Assembly (NCBI GenBank): GCA_036491035.1
Contig: DASXCU010000091.1
Span: forward strand, 23,189-87,188
Source: Galbitalea sp036491035
Lineage (GTDB): Bacteria > Actinomycetota > Actinomycetes > Actinomycetales > Microbacteriaceae
Reading direction: 5' to 3'
Length of the DNA: 64,000 bases
The notes below the pieces were generated by a model. The model searched no databases. It saw only the letters and a program-made list of their open reading frames with translations, and was not told where the DNA came from. The position numbers and the translations under genes were made by a program. Shown in pieces: positions 33,601 to 41,803 of this stretch (the stretch's first letter is position 1; each line of letters opens with the position of its first letter).

Positions 33601-35940
33601 TCACTCGACGAGGTCGAGCGCAGCCCGGACAATGCTGTCGGTGTCGATGCCGTGGTACCGGTAGACCGCCTCCAGGTCCCCCGCCTGACCGAAGTGGGTC
33701 ACGCCAAGATTGCGCGACGGCACGCGATTGACGCCGGCCAGGAACGAGAGCGTGTGCGGGTGACCGTCCAGCACCGTGACTAGCGGCACGGCGCGCGGCG
33801 CCGGGAACACCTGGTCCAGAATCCAGTCCGGCGCCTCCCCCTGTCCCTGACGGGCCTGAAGAGCCTCGAATACGAGACCCGGGCTGGTGACGCAAATCAC
33901 GTCGGCGGAAACTCCGAGAACCGACAGGCGCTCGGCGGCAGCCAGCGCCTCCGGGATCATCGCGCCCATCGCGACGATCGCCGCCTGCGGGTTTTCGGTG
34001 GCTCGTAGCACGTAGGCACCGGCGACCACCTGGCGACGACGACGCTCGCGGGCAGCCGGGTCATCCGGAATCTGGGCGAGAGTCTGGTCGAGCGGACGGG
34101 TCGATAACCGCAGGTACGCGGACTTGCCGCCGGGGCGACCGAGCTGGCCCATCGCGGCGAGCAGGGTCCACTCCACGTCCACCACGAACGCCGGCTCGTA
34201 GCTGATGCACTCCGGCTGCTCGAGCCCGATGGACGGCGTCTTGATCGACTGGTGCGCTCCACCCTCGGGTGCGAGCGTGACGCCGGAGGGCGTGCCGACC
34301 AGGATCGACTGGCCGCCGGCGTACATCCCGAACGACCAGGGCTCGAGAGCCCGCTCGACGAAGGGGTCATAGATGGTGCCGATCGGAAACAGCGTCTCAC
34401 CCCATCGACTCCAGGTCGAACCGAGCTCGCTGATCAGACTCACCAGGTTCACCTCCGCGATGCCCAGCTCGATGTGCTGGCCGGACGGCTGCTCGCGCCA
34501 GTGCATGACGGTCTCGGCGTCGTCATCGAACCAGTCGTGACGTTCCTCGGTGGACCAGACCCCAACCTTGTTGATCCAGCCGGCGAGATTGGTGCTCGAA
34601 CTGACGTCGGGGCTCACGGTGACGACCCGACGCGCCGCGTCCGGCGCAACCCTGGTGAGGTCGAGCAGAGCGCGGCCGAGGGCGGCCTGTGTCGTCCCGG
34701 AACCGGTGGGAGTGTGTCCGAGATCGGTGGGCACCGGGGGCGGAGTGGCCGGCGCGATCGGCGCGCGCGCGAGTCTCGCCGCGGCACGGGATGCGACGAC
34801 GCCCGCTGCAGAATCGGGCGCGAACCGGACGAACGGCCGCTCCACGCTCTCGCCGTAGCGACGCGCGAGCTCCTCGTACTGCTCGACGCTCACGAGTGAG
34901 GAATGGTTCTGCGGATGTCCCTCGATCGGCAGCCCGTAACCCTTGATCGTGTAAGCGAGAATCACGGTCGGTCGGCTGTCGTCGATCGTGGCGAACGCCT
35001 CGCGGAGGGCCGCGACGTCGTGGCCGCCGAGGTTACGGATGGCCGCGAGCAGCGTCGCGTCGTCCACGTCCGAGCACAGCGCGGCGATCGCGTCGGCGTC
35101 GGGCGCGGTACCGGGGAGACGCATCCGCAACTCCTCCGCACCGCAGCGCAGCAGTCGCTGGTACTCGGGGTTCGTCATTTCGACGATGCGCCGCCGAAGC
35201 GCGTCGCCTCCGGGCCGCGCCATCAGCGACTCGAGCAGTCGGCCGAACTTGACGGTCAGTACCTGCCAGCCAGCCGCGTCGAAGAGTTTCTCGATCTTGC
35301 CCGCAGCGATATTCGGAACGACGCGGTCGAGGGACTGACGGTTCAGGTCGACGATCCAGACGATCTCGCCGAGATCCTGCACGGCGGAATCCAGCACGGC
35401 CTCCCAGATCGCGCCCTCATCGAGTTCGGCGTCGCCGAGCAGCGAGTACTGGCGTCCGCGGTTGGGCGTGCCGGTGAGCGTCTCCGTGTAGCGGCGCGAG
35501 ATGGCGCCCCAGATCGGAGCCGTCGCCCCGATGCCGACCGATCCGGTCGAGTAGTCGGCGGGATCGGGATCCTTCGACCGACTGGGGTAGCTCTGGAGCC
35601 CACCGAATTCCCGGAGCGTCGTCAGGTACTTCTCGTCGAGGCCGCCGAGCAGGTAGTTGATGGAATGCAGAACCGGCGACGCGTGCGGCTTCACCGAGAC
35701 CCGATCCTCGGCGCGCAGCTGCTCGAACCACAGCTCGGTCATGATCGTGACCAGCGACGCGCTGGACGCCTGGTGACCCCCGACCTTCACACCGCTCGAG
35801 TTCGGCCGCACCTTGTTGGCGTGATGGATGATCGACGTCGCGAGCCAGAGCACGCGCCGCTCGAGCTGGGTGAGAGCGGCGTCGGGGTTCCCCGAGGACG
35901 GCTGGATGTCGGACGGGGCGGCTTCGATGAGGCTGGACAT
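33601..35940 (-). CDS. AceE-like thiamine-diphosphate dehydrogenase E1 / transketolase-fold protein
   Basis: 779 residues resembling homodimeric pyruvate dehydrogenase E1 (AceE, ~890 aa) throughout but shorter. Recognisable are VGGHQASSASLVTIMTELWF, LLGDAELDEGAIWEA...VDLNRQSLD (TPP/Mg site), NLGGHDVAALREAF, ILAYTIKGYGLP and APEGGAHQSIKTPSIGLEQP. A C-terminal transketolase-like domain closes it. No E2 or E3 gene is near, so it may not feed a lipoyl complex. In context it could decarboxylate a 2-oxoacid from ring cleavage. The start at MSSLIEAAP is chosen because site D lies 21 nt upstream. Confidence 0.82.
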   Translation of the reverse strand: MSSLIEAAPSDIQPSSGNPDAALTQLERRVLWLATSIIHHANKVRPNSSGVKVGGHQASSASLVTIMTELWFEQLRAEDRVSVKPHASPVLHSINYLLGGLDEKYLTTLREFGGLQSYPSRSKDPDPADYSTGSVGIGATAPIWGAISRRYTETLTGTPNRGRQYSLLGDAELDEGAIWEAVLDSAVQDLGEIVWIVDLNRQSLDRVVPNIAAGKIEKLFDAAGWQVLTVKFGRLLESLMARPGGDALRRRIVEMTNPEYQRLLRCGAEELRMRLPGTAPDADAIAALCSDVDDATLLAAIRNLGGHDVAALREAFATIDDSRPTVILAYTIKGYGLPIEGHPQNHSSLVSVEQYEELARRYGESVERPFVRFAPDSAAGVVASRAAARLARAPIAPATPPPVPTDLGHTPTGSGTTQAALGRALLDLTRVAPDAARRVVTVSPDVSSSTNLAGWINKVGVWSTEERHDWFDDDAETVMHWREQPSGQHIELGIAEVNLVSLISELGSTWSRWGETLFPIGTIYDPFVERALEPWSFGMYAGGQSILVGTPSGVTLAPEGGAHQSIKTPSIGLEQPECISYEPAFVVDVEWTLLAAMGQLGRPGGKSAYLRLSTRPLDQTLAQIPDDPAARERRRRQVVAGAYVLRATENPQAAIVAMGAMIPEALAAAERLSVLGVSADVICVTSPGLVFEALQARQGQGEAPDWILDQVFPAPRAVPLVTVLDGHPHTLSFLAGVNRVPSRNLGVTHFGQAGDLEAVYRYHGIDTDSIVRAALDLVE

Positions 35941-35960
35941 GGGTTCTTTCGAGTGGGATG

Positions 35961-35975
35961 CGATACGATATATTC
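35961..35975. promoter_or_regulatory. Putative GntR operator, site D
   Basis: On the minus strand GAATAT-ATC-GTATCG fits RATAT-N3-RTATCG. It lies 21 nt before the AceE-like gene start, the same distance as site A from nmrA. Confidence 0.5.
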
Positions 35976-36011
35976 TTCGATAGCAGTCAATCCATCCGAG
36001 CACTCGCCGCA

Positions 36012-36045
36012 CAGTTGCGCAACTGAACGGCGTTGGATTGCGCAG
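36012..36045. promoter_or_regulatory. Putative Lrp/AsnC operator pair
   Basis: CAGTTGCGCAACTG (36012-36025) is a perfect 14-bp palindrome, and a second TTGCGCAG core lies at 36038-36045, 23 bp on, about two helical turns. Both precede the Lrp-type gene at 36090, consistent with autoregulation by an octameric Lrp/AsnC protein. Confidence 0.5.
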
Positions 36046-36089
36046 AATGTTCAACGGGGTTCAGCGAGGATCTCCGGAAGGTGATCACA

Positions 36090-36578
36090 ATGGACAGTCC
36101 GCACACCGTCGACGAGATCGACCGCACCCTGCTTTCCGCCTTGATCGAGCATCCGGACGCGACCAACCTCGCCCTATCCGAGTCGACGGGTCTGGCCCGG
36201 AATACCATTCGCGCGCGGATAGCCCGCTACGCCCACGAAAACATCCTGCGATCGTTCGAACGACGCATCAATCCCACGTTTCTCGGCTTTCCGCTGACCG
36301 CATTCCTGATCACGACGGTCACTCAACGCCGACTCGCCGACGTGGCGAAGACGCTGGGCGAGATCCCCGAGGTGCTCCAGGTGTTTGGCCTGTCCGGCGT
36401 CACCGACCTGCTCGTACAGGTGGTGGCGCGAGATGCGAACGACCTCTACAAGATCGCCGGGCAGGTGCTGGCCATCGACGGCGTGAAGCGAACCAACACC
36501 GGGCTCGTCATGGGCGAGCTCGTTCCCTACCGCACCGCCCAACTCGTGGCTGCGCAAGCGAGAGGCGGCACAGAGTGA
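36090..36578 (+). CDS. Lrp/AsnC family transcriptional regulator
   Basis: 162 residues. The N-terminal HTH DEIDRTLLSALIEHPDATNLALSESTGLARNTIRARIARY precedes a RAM/AsnC-type effector domain (FLITTVTQRRLADVAKTLGEIPEVLQVFGLSGVTDLLVQVVARDANDLY). The ATG at 36090 has GGAAGG 8 nt upstream. The stop overlaps the following SDR start (GTGA), so the pair is coupled. It is divergent from the AceE-like gene and likely senses an amino acid or 2-oxoacid in this catabolic block. Confidence 0.9.
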   Translation: MDSPHTVDEIDRTLLSALIEHPDATNLALSESTGLARNTIRARIARYAHENILRSFERRINPTFLGFPLTAFLITTVTQRRLADVAKTLGEIPEVLQVFGLSGVTDLLVQVVARDANDLYKIAGQVLAIDGVKRTNTGLVMGELVPYRTAQLVAAQARGGTE

Positions 36579-37324
36579 AACTCACCGGCAACACGATCCT
36601 GATTACGGGCGGTGGATCGGGGATCGGTCGCGGCCTGGCCGAGGCGCTCCTCGCCCGCGGCAACGAGGTCATCATCGCCGACCGCGATCGCGACGCGATG
36701 GCGGAGGTCGTCGGCGCGAACCCCGGGATGCATTCCGTCCACCTGGATGTGTCGGATGCCGAGAGTATCTCCACGGTTGTTCCGCAATTGTTGAGCGAGC
36801 ATCCGACGCTGAACGTCCTGTTCAACAACGCCGGGATCATGTTCGCGGACGACCCGACGGCGCCCATCGATGACGATCGGCTCACCTCCATCGTCGCGGT
36901 CAACCTCCTCGCGCCCATCCGCCTGATCTCCGCGTTCATCGACCACTTCAGCGCGCAGGAGTCCGCGACGATTGCCGTCACGTCGTCGATGCTGGGCTAC
37001 GCGCCCCTGGCCTCGTCGTCGATGTACTCGGCCACGAAGGCCGCCGTGCACTCCTACGTGCTGTCGCTGCGCTACGCCCTGGCCGAGTCATCGGTCGCGG
37101 TACTCGAGATCGCCCCGCCGTACACCAGAACCGGTCTCATGGAGGTGAATCTCGTCGACCCGCGAACAATGCCGCTCGACGAGTTCCTGGCCGAGACGCT
37201 CGCGGTGCTCGAAACGGACGAGATCGAGATCCTGGTTCCCCGCGCCCGCGCACGCGCCGATGAGCAGCGGCCGAACGAAGTCGAGACCACACGACGGTTC
37301 AACGACATGATGCGTGGGATCTAG
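36575..37324 (+). CDS. Short-chain dehydrogenase (DltE-like)
   Basis: 249-residue classical SDR. The cofactor motif is ITGGGSGIGRGLAEAL, followed by LFNNAGIM, the catalytic Ser in VTSSMLGY and the YSATK motif. The C-terminal segment EIEILVPRARARADEQRPNE is the DltE/YkvO-like extension. It starts at a GTG that overlaps the stop of the Lrp gene. Its role in the pathway (alcohol or carbonyl oxidation of an intermediate) is inferred from context. Confidence 0.9.
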   Translation: MKLTGNTILITGGGSGIGRGLAEALLARGNEVIIADRDRDAMAEVVGANPGMHSVHLDVSDAESISTVVPQLLSEHPTLNVLFNNAGIMFADDPTAPIDDDRLTSIVAVNLLAPIRLISAFIDHFSAQESATIAVTSSMLGYAPLASSSMYSATKAAVHSYVLSLRYALAESSVAVLEIAPPYTRTGLMEVNLVDPRTMPLDEFLAETLAVLETDEIEILVPRARARADEQRPNEVETTRRFNDMMRGI

Positions 37325-38778
37325 AACGGATACTGGCCGGGAAGGCTGCTCACGGTCGTCAGGCGCAACTCGGTAAAGTCCTCGATCGCGTAGTAGCCGG
37401 ATCGACCCCATCCGCTGTCCTTGACGCCACCCACGGGCAGGGACGCCTCGCTCGCCATGGTGGGGGCGTTTACGTGAACGATACCGCTGTCGAATCGGCT
37501 TGCGAGATCCAGGCCGCGAGCGCGATCCCTCGTCATGATGGAGGCGGTCAGCCCGTACGGCGTGTCCTGGGCGTCGCGCAGCGCGTTCTCGACGTCCTCG
37601 AACGCCTCGACGACCAGGAGCGGACCGAAGGTCTCGTCTGCGCCCGTCGTGCAGATCGCGTCAGAGGGAACGTGGGTGAGGATGGTGGGCGGATAGAGCA
37701 GACCGTCAGCAACTCCACCGGTAACCAGCGTCGCTCCGCGATCGAGCGCGTCCTTCACCCGCTCCTCGATCTGCTCCACGGCCCGTTCGTTGATGAGGGG
37801 TCCGACGATGACAGTCGGATCGCTCGGGTCGCCGACCTTGAGGGTCTTCACGCGCTCCGCGAGACGAGAAACAAACTCGTCATGGATCGACCGGTCGACG
37901 TAGACCTTTCGAGCGTTCATGCAGACCTGGCCCTGGTGCAGGAACGCGCCGAACGTCACGGCCCTGACGGACTCCTCGATGTCGGCGTCGTCCAGGATGA
38001 GGACGGGATTGAATCCGCCGAGCTCCAGCACCATCCGCTTGAGGGTGCGGCCGGCCTGCTCGCCGAGGATTCGGGCGGTCCTGTCAGACCCGGTGAAGTT
38101 GATGCACCGCACGGCCGGACTCGAGAAGAAGACATCCGAAATGGCGGCGGCCTCCCCCGGCGCGTGGGTAATCACGTTGACCGTGCCGGCGGGGAATCCC
38201 GCCTCTTCGAGGATCTCGGCGTGGACGAGTCCCGCCGATCGTGGCGCGAGCTCCGACGGTTTGATAACGGTGGTGTTCCCGAACGCCAGGGGCAACAGGA
38301 AGGTTCGCCAGGCGAGATAGAAGGCACCGTTCCACGGCGTGAAACCGGCAACGACGCCGAGTGGCTTCCGAGTGACGGTCGCCGTGCGACCGGGGATGTC
38401 GCTTCGCAACACATCGCCCGTGGGCAGGTAGCCCCAGCCCGCCGCCTGGCGCAGCATCGCGGCCGACAGCCGGATCTGCCACGACGCGAAGGCTCTGCTT
38501 GCCCCGCCCTCGACAGCCATCAACCGGACCAGCTCCTCGGTGCGACGCTCGACGATGTCGGCCGCATCGAGGAACAGCTTCTGGCGAGCGCCTGGGCCGA
38601 GGGCTGCCCAGGAGGGGAAGGCCGCCGCCGCCGCCGCGACCGCGGCCTCAGCCTCCGCGGCACCACCGGCAGCGGCATCGGAAACGACGTCGCCGTTTAA
38701 CGGATTGGTCACGGGGAATGTGCGTCCGCCGGGCTCCGTCCACTCGCCGTTGATGAAGTGGGAGGTAGCGATGGTCAT
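37321..38778 (-). CDS. Aldehyde dehydrogenase (vanillin/salicylaldehyde type)
   Basis: 485-residue NAD(P)-dependent ALDH. The Glu motif LELGGFNP and catalytic Cys motif GQVCMN are intact, as is the cofactor segment INFTGSDRTARILG. The FTPWNGAFYLAWRT region and the C-terminus SGWGRSGYYAIEDFTELR are close to the vanillin/benzaldehyde dehydrogenase branch. The ATG has AAAGGA upstream. With the adjacent amidohydrolase gene it forms a two-gene unit under site E. Confidence 0.9.
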   Translation of the reverse strand: MTIATSHFINGEWTEPGGRTFPVTNPLNGDVVSDAAAGGAAEAEAAVAAAAAAFPSWAALGPGARQKLFLDAADIVERRTEELVRLMAVEGGASRAFASWQIRLSAAMLRQAAGWGYLPTGDVLRSDIPGRTATVTRKPLGVVAGFTPWNGAFYLAWRTFLLPLAFGNTTVIKPSELAPRSAGLVHAEILEEAGFPAGTVNVITHAPGEAAAISDVFFSSPAVRCINFTGSDRTARILGEQAGRTLKRMVLELGGFNPVLILDDADIEESVRAVTFGAFLHQGQVCMNARKVYVDRSIHDEFVSRLAERVKTLKVGDPSDPTVIVGPLINERAVEQIEERVKDALDRGATLVTGGVADGLLYPPTILTHVPSDAICTTGADETFGPLLVVEAFEDVENALRDAQDTPYGLTASIMTRDRARGLDLASRFDSGIVHVNAPTMASEASLPVGGVKDSGWGRSGYYAIEDFTELRLTTVSSLPGQYPF

Positions 38779-38792
38779 TTTTCGTCCTTTGC

Positions 38793-39746
38793 TCAGATGC
38801 CCAGGAGCGATTCGGCGTTACCGTGCGCGATCTTCTCGCGATCGTCGTCGCTCACCGGTGCCGTCTTCAGATAGTCGGTCGCTCGCTTGCTGTTGGCGAA
38901 CGGATGATCGACCGAGAACAGCACGTGGTCGACACCGAATGTCACGAGCGCGCATGCGAGTGGCGCGTCGTAGTTGTAACCCGAGGTCGTCAGATGGAGG
39001 TTTTCCCGGAGCGTCGTTGCGATCGACCGGGAGTGTCCCCTCACGACCGGGTTGAGCATCTCCTCGATCCGATCGATGTGGAACGGGAGCCCCTCGCCCA
39101 TGTGACCCACGACCACCTTCAGCTTCGGCAGTTCCTCGAAAACGCCTGCCGCGACCATTCGCAGCACGTGCATTCCGCACTCGGAGTGCCAGCCCCATCC
39201 GGATGTCGAAAGGCACGCGGCCACCTCGGGCGCAAGACCCGAGTAGTAGACATCGGCAACCAGCGACGGCGGAGGTGCGGGGTGGAGATAGATCGGCACA
39301 TTCAATCGCTCGGCGGCCGCGAGGATGGGTCGCACGGATGGATCGTCGAGAAACACCCCGCGGGTCTGGCCATGGATCATCGCGCCGAGAAACTCCAGCT
39401 CCTCGACGCCGCGGGTGAGCTCGTCGACGGCGGCACCGGGATCCGTCATGGGCAGCGCCGCGAACGCACGGAACCGGTCCGGGTGGCTCGAAACTGTCGC
39501 CGCCAGGCGATCGTTGATCTGCCGATGAACGGGTACCGCTCGCGACGGTTCTAGATCCTGGACGAAGTAGCTGAGCGCCGAGAGCACCTGAACGTCGATA
39601 CCGGCATCGTCCATGACCTTCAGTCGGCCCGCACCAACGTCGTCGAGATCCGCCGCTTTCTTGCCCGCGCGCAACCCGAGATCGACGCCTGCGGCTTCGA
39701 CAATGTCGCGGGGCAGCATGTGCTCCTCGATGGCGATGACCTTCAT
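38793..39746 (-). CDS. ACMSD-type amidohydrolase, probable aromatic decarboxylase
   Basis: 317-residue amidohydrolase_2 protein resembling 2,6-dihydroxybenzoate (gamma-resorcylate) and 2,3-dihydroxybenzoate decarboxylases. The metal ligands appear as the Glu and His of IAIEEHM, His of LHPAPPP, His of VVGHMGEGLPF and the Asp of FSVDHPF. It is probably a Zn- or Mn-dependent non-oxidative decarboxylase acting before the hydroxylase of block 1. The ATG has GGGAGAG 5 nt upstream. Site E is 32 nt upstream, and the ALDH gene follows after 14 nt. Confidence 0.85.
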   Translation of the reverse strand: MKVIAIEEHMLPRDIVEAAGVDLGLRAGKKAADLDDVGAGRLKVMDDAGIDVQVLSALSYFVQDLEPSRAVPVHRQINDRLAATVSSHPDRFRAFAALPMTDPGAAVDELTRGVEELEFLGAMIHGQTRGVFLDDPSVRPILAAAERLNVPIYLHPAPPPSLVADVYYSGLAPEVAACLSTSGWGWHSECGMHVLRMVAAGVFEELPKLKVVVGHMGEGLPFHIDRIEEMLNPVVRGHSRSIATTLRENLHLTTSGYNYDAPLACALVTFGVDHVLFSVDHPFANSKRATDYLKTAPVSDDDREKIAHGNAESLLGI

Positions 39747-39777
39747 CGAACTCTCCCGTCGCGGCGTCGTCACCGCG

Positions 39778-39791
39778 GAATATACGATATC
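39778..39791. promoter_or_regulatory. Putative GntR operator, site E
   Basis: GAATAT-ACG-ATATC fits the RATAT-N3-RTAT motif. It lies 32 nt before the amidohydrolase start, in the gap after the zinc dehydrogenase gene. Confidence 0.5.
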
Positions 39792-39803
39792 TCGTCTTCG
39801 GGG

Positions 39804-40817
39804 TTACGTTCGCGGATCGACGTGCATCTTGGGTCCGCGCCCGGCCCCGGTCACCCGGTCACCCCCGAGGATTCCGCCGACCCCGTCCAGTCCCACGGTC
39901 GCCGCAACGAGCGGCCGTGGGTCGACGGCGCCCGACGCGTAGAGCTCGATCGTTCCGGCGAGGCCGGGCGAGGCACTCAGGATGCCGACCGCCGTCACAT
40001 CCTTCAGCGCCATCGTGCGCGTATCGATCCGGCTTGGACTGCCCGCGAGGCCGACATAGACGACCCGCTTCGCCGGCTCCACTAGCTCGAGTGCCTGAGC
40101 CGGCAACGCGGGTGCGTTCGAGGCATCGATCACCGCATCCCACGGCAGGTCGGGCACGTCGTCCTCGGCCCACGCACCGTCGAATCCGACCGATCGGGCG
40201 AACTCCAGCGATCGCGAGGACCTACCCATCAGGTGTACCTCGGCACCCTGCGATCGCGCGATCAGGCCAGCGAGCAGCCCGATCGTGCCGGGCCCGAGGA
40301 TGAGCAGCCGATCGCCGTCCGACAGGTTCGCGCCCTGCACCGCTCGAAGCGCGTTGCCGCCCGGCTCGACCAGCGCGCCGAGGGTGTCGTCCACAGAGTC
40401 AGGGAGGGCGTGCAGGGCCGACACCGGCATCGCGAGCTGCTCGGCGAGCGCGCCAAGGAATCCGCCACGGATACCGACCTCGTAGCGGAACTCGCAGACG
40501 TGCTGGTTGCCCTGCCGGCACCGGCGGCAGGTTCCGCAGCCGAGCATCGTGTCGCCGGTCACGCGCCGCCCGATCCACGCGGTGTCCACTCCGTCGCCGA
40601 CGGCGGTCACGGTCCCCATCCACTCGTGGCCGAGGCGCATCGGGAACTCGGCGAAGCCGTCGTGCAGGTACTGCATCTCGCCGGTGTAGAACTCCACGTC
40701 GGTGCCGCAGACTCCCACGCGCTGCACGTCGATCACGACGCTCCCCGGCGTCGCGATGGGGGCAGCGACATCCTGCACCTCGAACTGGCGCGGGCCGGTG
40801 AGTACGAACGCGCGCAT
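39804..40817 (-). CDS. Zinc-dependent medium-chain alcohol dehydrogenase
   Basis: 337-residue MDR-superfamily enzyme. The catalytic zinc Cys/Asp are in VGVCGTDVEF and the GHE motif in RLGHEWMG. The structural zinc cluster is CGTCRRCRQGNQHVC (four Cys). The Rossmann motif is LGPGTIGLLAGL. It is a sorbitol/threonine dehydrogenase type, likely acting on a sugar or sugar acid given the neighbouring lactonase and dehydratase. The start lies 1 nt after the lactonase stop. Confidence 0.9.
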   Translation of the reverse strand: MRAFVLTGPRQFEVQDVAAPIATPGSVVIDVQRVGVCGTDVEFYTGEMQYLHDGFAEFPMRLGHEWMGTVTAVGDGVDTAWIGRRVTGDTMLGCGTCRRCRQGNQHVCEFRYEVGIRGGFLGALAEQLAMPVSALHALPDSVDDTLGALVEPGGNALRAVQGANLSDGDRLLILGPGTIGLLAGLIARSQGAEVHLMGRSSRSLEFARSVGFDGAWAEDDVPDLPWDAVIDASNAPALPAQALELVEPAKRVVYVGLAGSPSRIDTRTMALKDVTAVGILSASPGLAGTIELYASGAVDPRPLVAATVGLDGVGGILGGDRVTGAGRGPKMHVDPRT

Positions 40818-40818
40818 C

Positions 40819-41763
40819 TCAGCGCTCTTCGACCACGGCGTCGCGCCACGATGCCGACCAGGGGAACGTCGGTGTACCCGTCGCATCGACTCGGGCGAGA
40901 AAGAGTCGCCCGGCATCCGGGTACTGGGCGAGCTCCGCGTCGGACAGATCACGCGACGCCGTCGTGATCAGAAGGGTGTCGAGATCGTCTCCGATAAAGG
41001 CCACGCTGGAGGGGTGTGGTGTCGGCACCCGGACCACCGCGGCGAGCCCGCCGCTCGGGGCGAACGACCGAACCTCGCCAGCGCCCCAGATCGCGATCCA
41101 CAGGTACCCCCGCGAATCCACGCACAGTCCGTCCGGGGACCCGTCCTCGATGCGCAGGTGTTCCCGGCGCTCACCGACGCGACCGGTCGACGCGTCGTAG
41201 TCCCGCACCCAGATCACGCCGGGAACGGTATCGGTGCTGTACAGCAGGGTGCCGTCGGGTGACCAGCCGAGGCCGTTGGACAGGGTGAGATCGGAATCGA
41301 GCGTCGTCAGTGTGCCGTCGTCCTCCACGCGATACAGGCCCTCGGATCCCTCGCGATCGTCAAGTGCGAGCGTGCCGACGAGAATCCGGCCGGCGCGATC
41401 GCACGCCCCGTCATTGGTCCGGCGCTCCATGCCGTCCGGAACGATGACCGGCCCGTTGCGTCGCTCACCGTTCGGCGCGACCACGACGAGCCGCTTGGCG
41501 GTCGCCACGAGAATGCTTCCGTCCACCCCGGGAACCGCGGCACCCACTCGGCCATCGAAGTCCAGCTGTCGGAACTCCTCGACCCGGTCGGCGGTGAGCC
41601 GGCCCTCGAAAACACTTCCGGCCTCGACATCGATCCAGAGGATGGTGTGGGTCGTAGCGTTCCAGACCGGTCCCTCGGCGAGGATGTGACGGCGCGCGGA
41701 CGCGGGGAGCGCCTCGAAGACGATCGGCGCTCGCCCAGAGTTGGAGTCCGGAGATAGCGCCAC
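40819..41763 (-). CDS. SMP-30/gluconolactonase family protein
   Basis: 314-residue six-bladed beta-propeller lactonase. The metal ligands are visible as Glu in LAEGPVW, Asn in RTNDGACD, Asn in LSNGLGWSPD and Asp in GSPDGLCVD. It probably opens a sugar lactone formed by the dehydrogenase downstream, giving the acid for the divergent IlvD/Edd dehydratase. It heads the lactonase-dehydrogenase operon, divergent from the dehydratase gene with a 40-nt gap. Confidence 0.9.
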   Translation of the reverse strand: MALSPDSNSGRAPIVFEALPASARRHILAEGPVWNATTHTILWIDVEAGSVFEGRLTADRVEEFRQLDFDGRVGAAVPGVDGSILVATAKRLVVVAPNGERRNGPVIVPDGMERRTNDGACDRAGRILVGTLALDDREGSEGLYRVEDDGTLTTLDSDLTLSNGLGWSPDGTLLYSTDTVPGVIWVRDYDASTGRVGERREHLRIEDGSPDGLCVDSRGYLWIAIWGAGEVRSFAPSGGLAAVVRVPTPHPSSVAFIGDDLDTLLITTASRDLSDAELAQYPDAGRLFLARVDATGTPTFPWSASWRDAVVEER

Positions 41764-41803
41764 ATGCTAGACATTAGTTGCACACGAGAAGAATGAGATC
41801 GAA

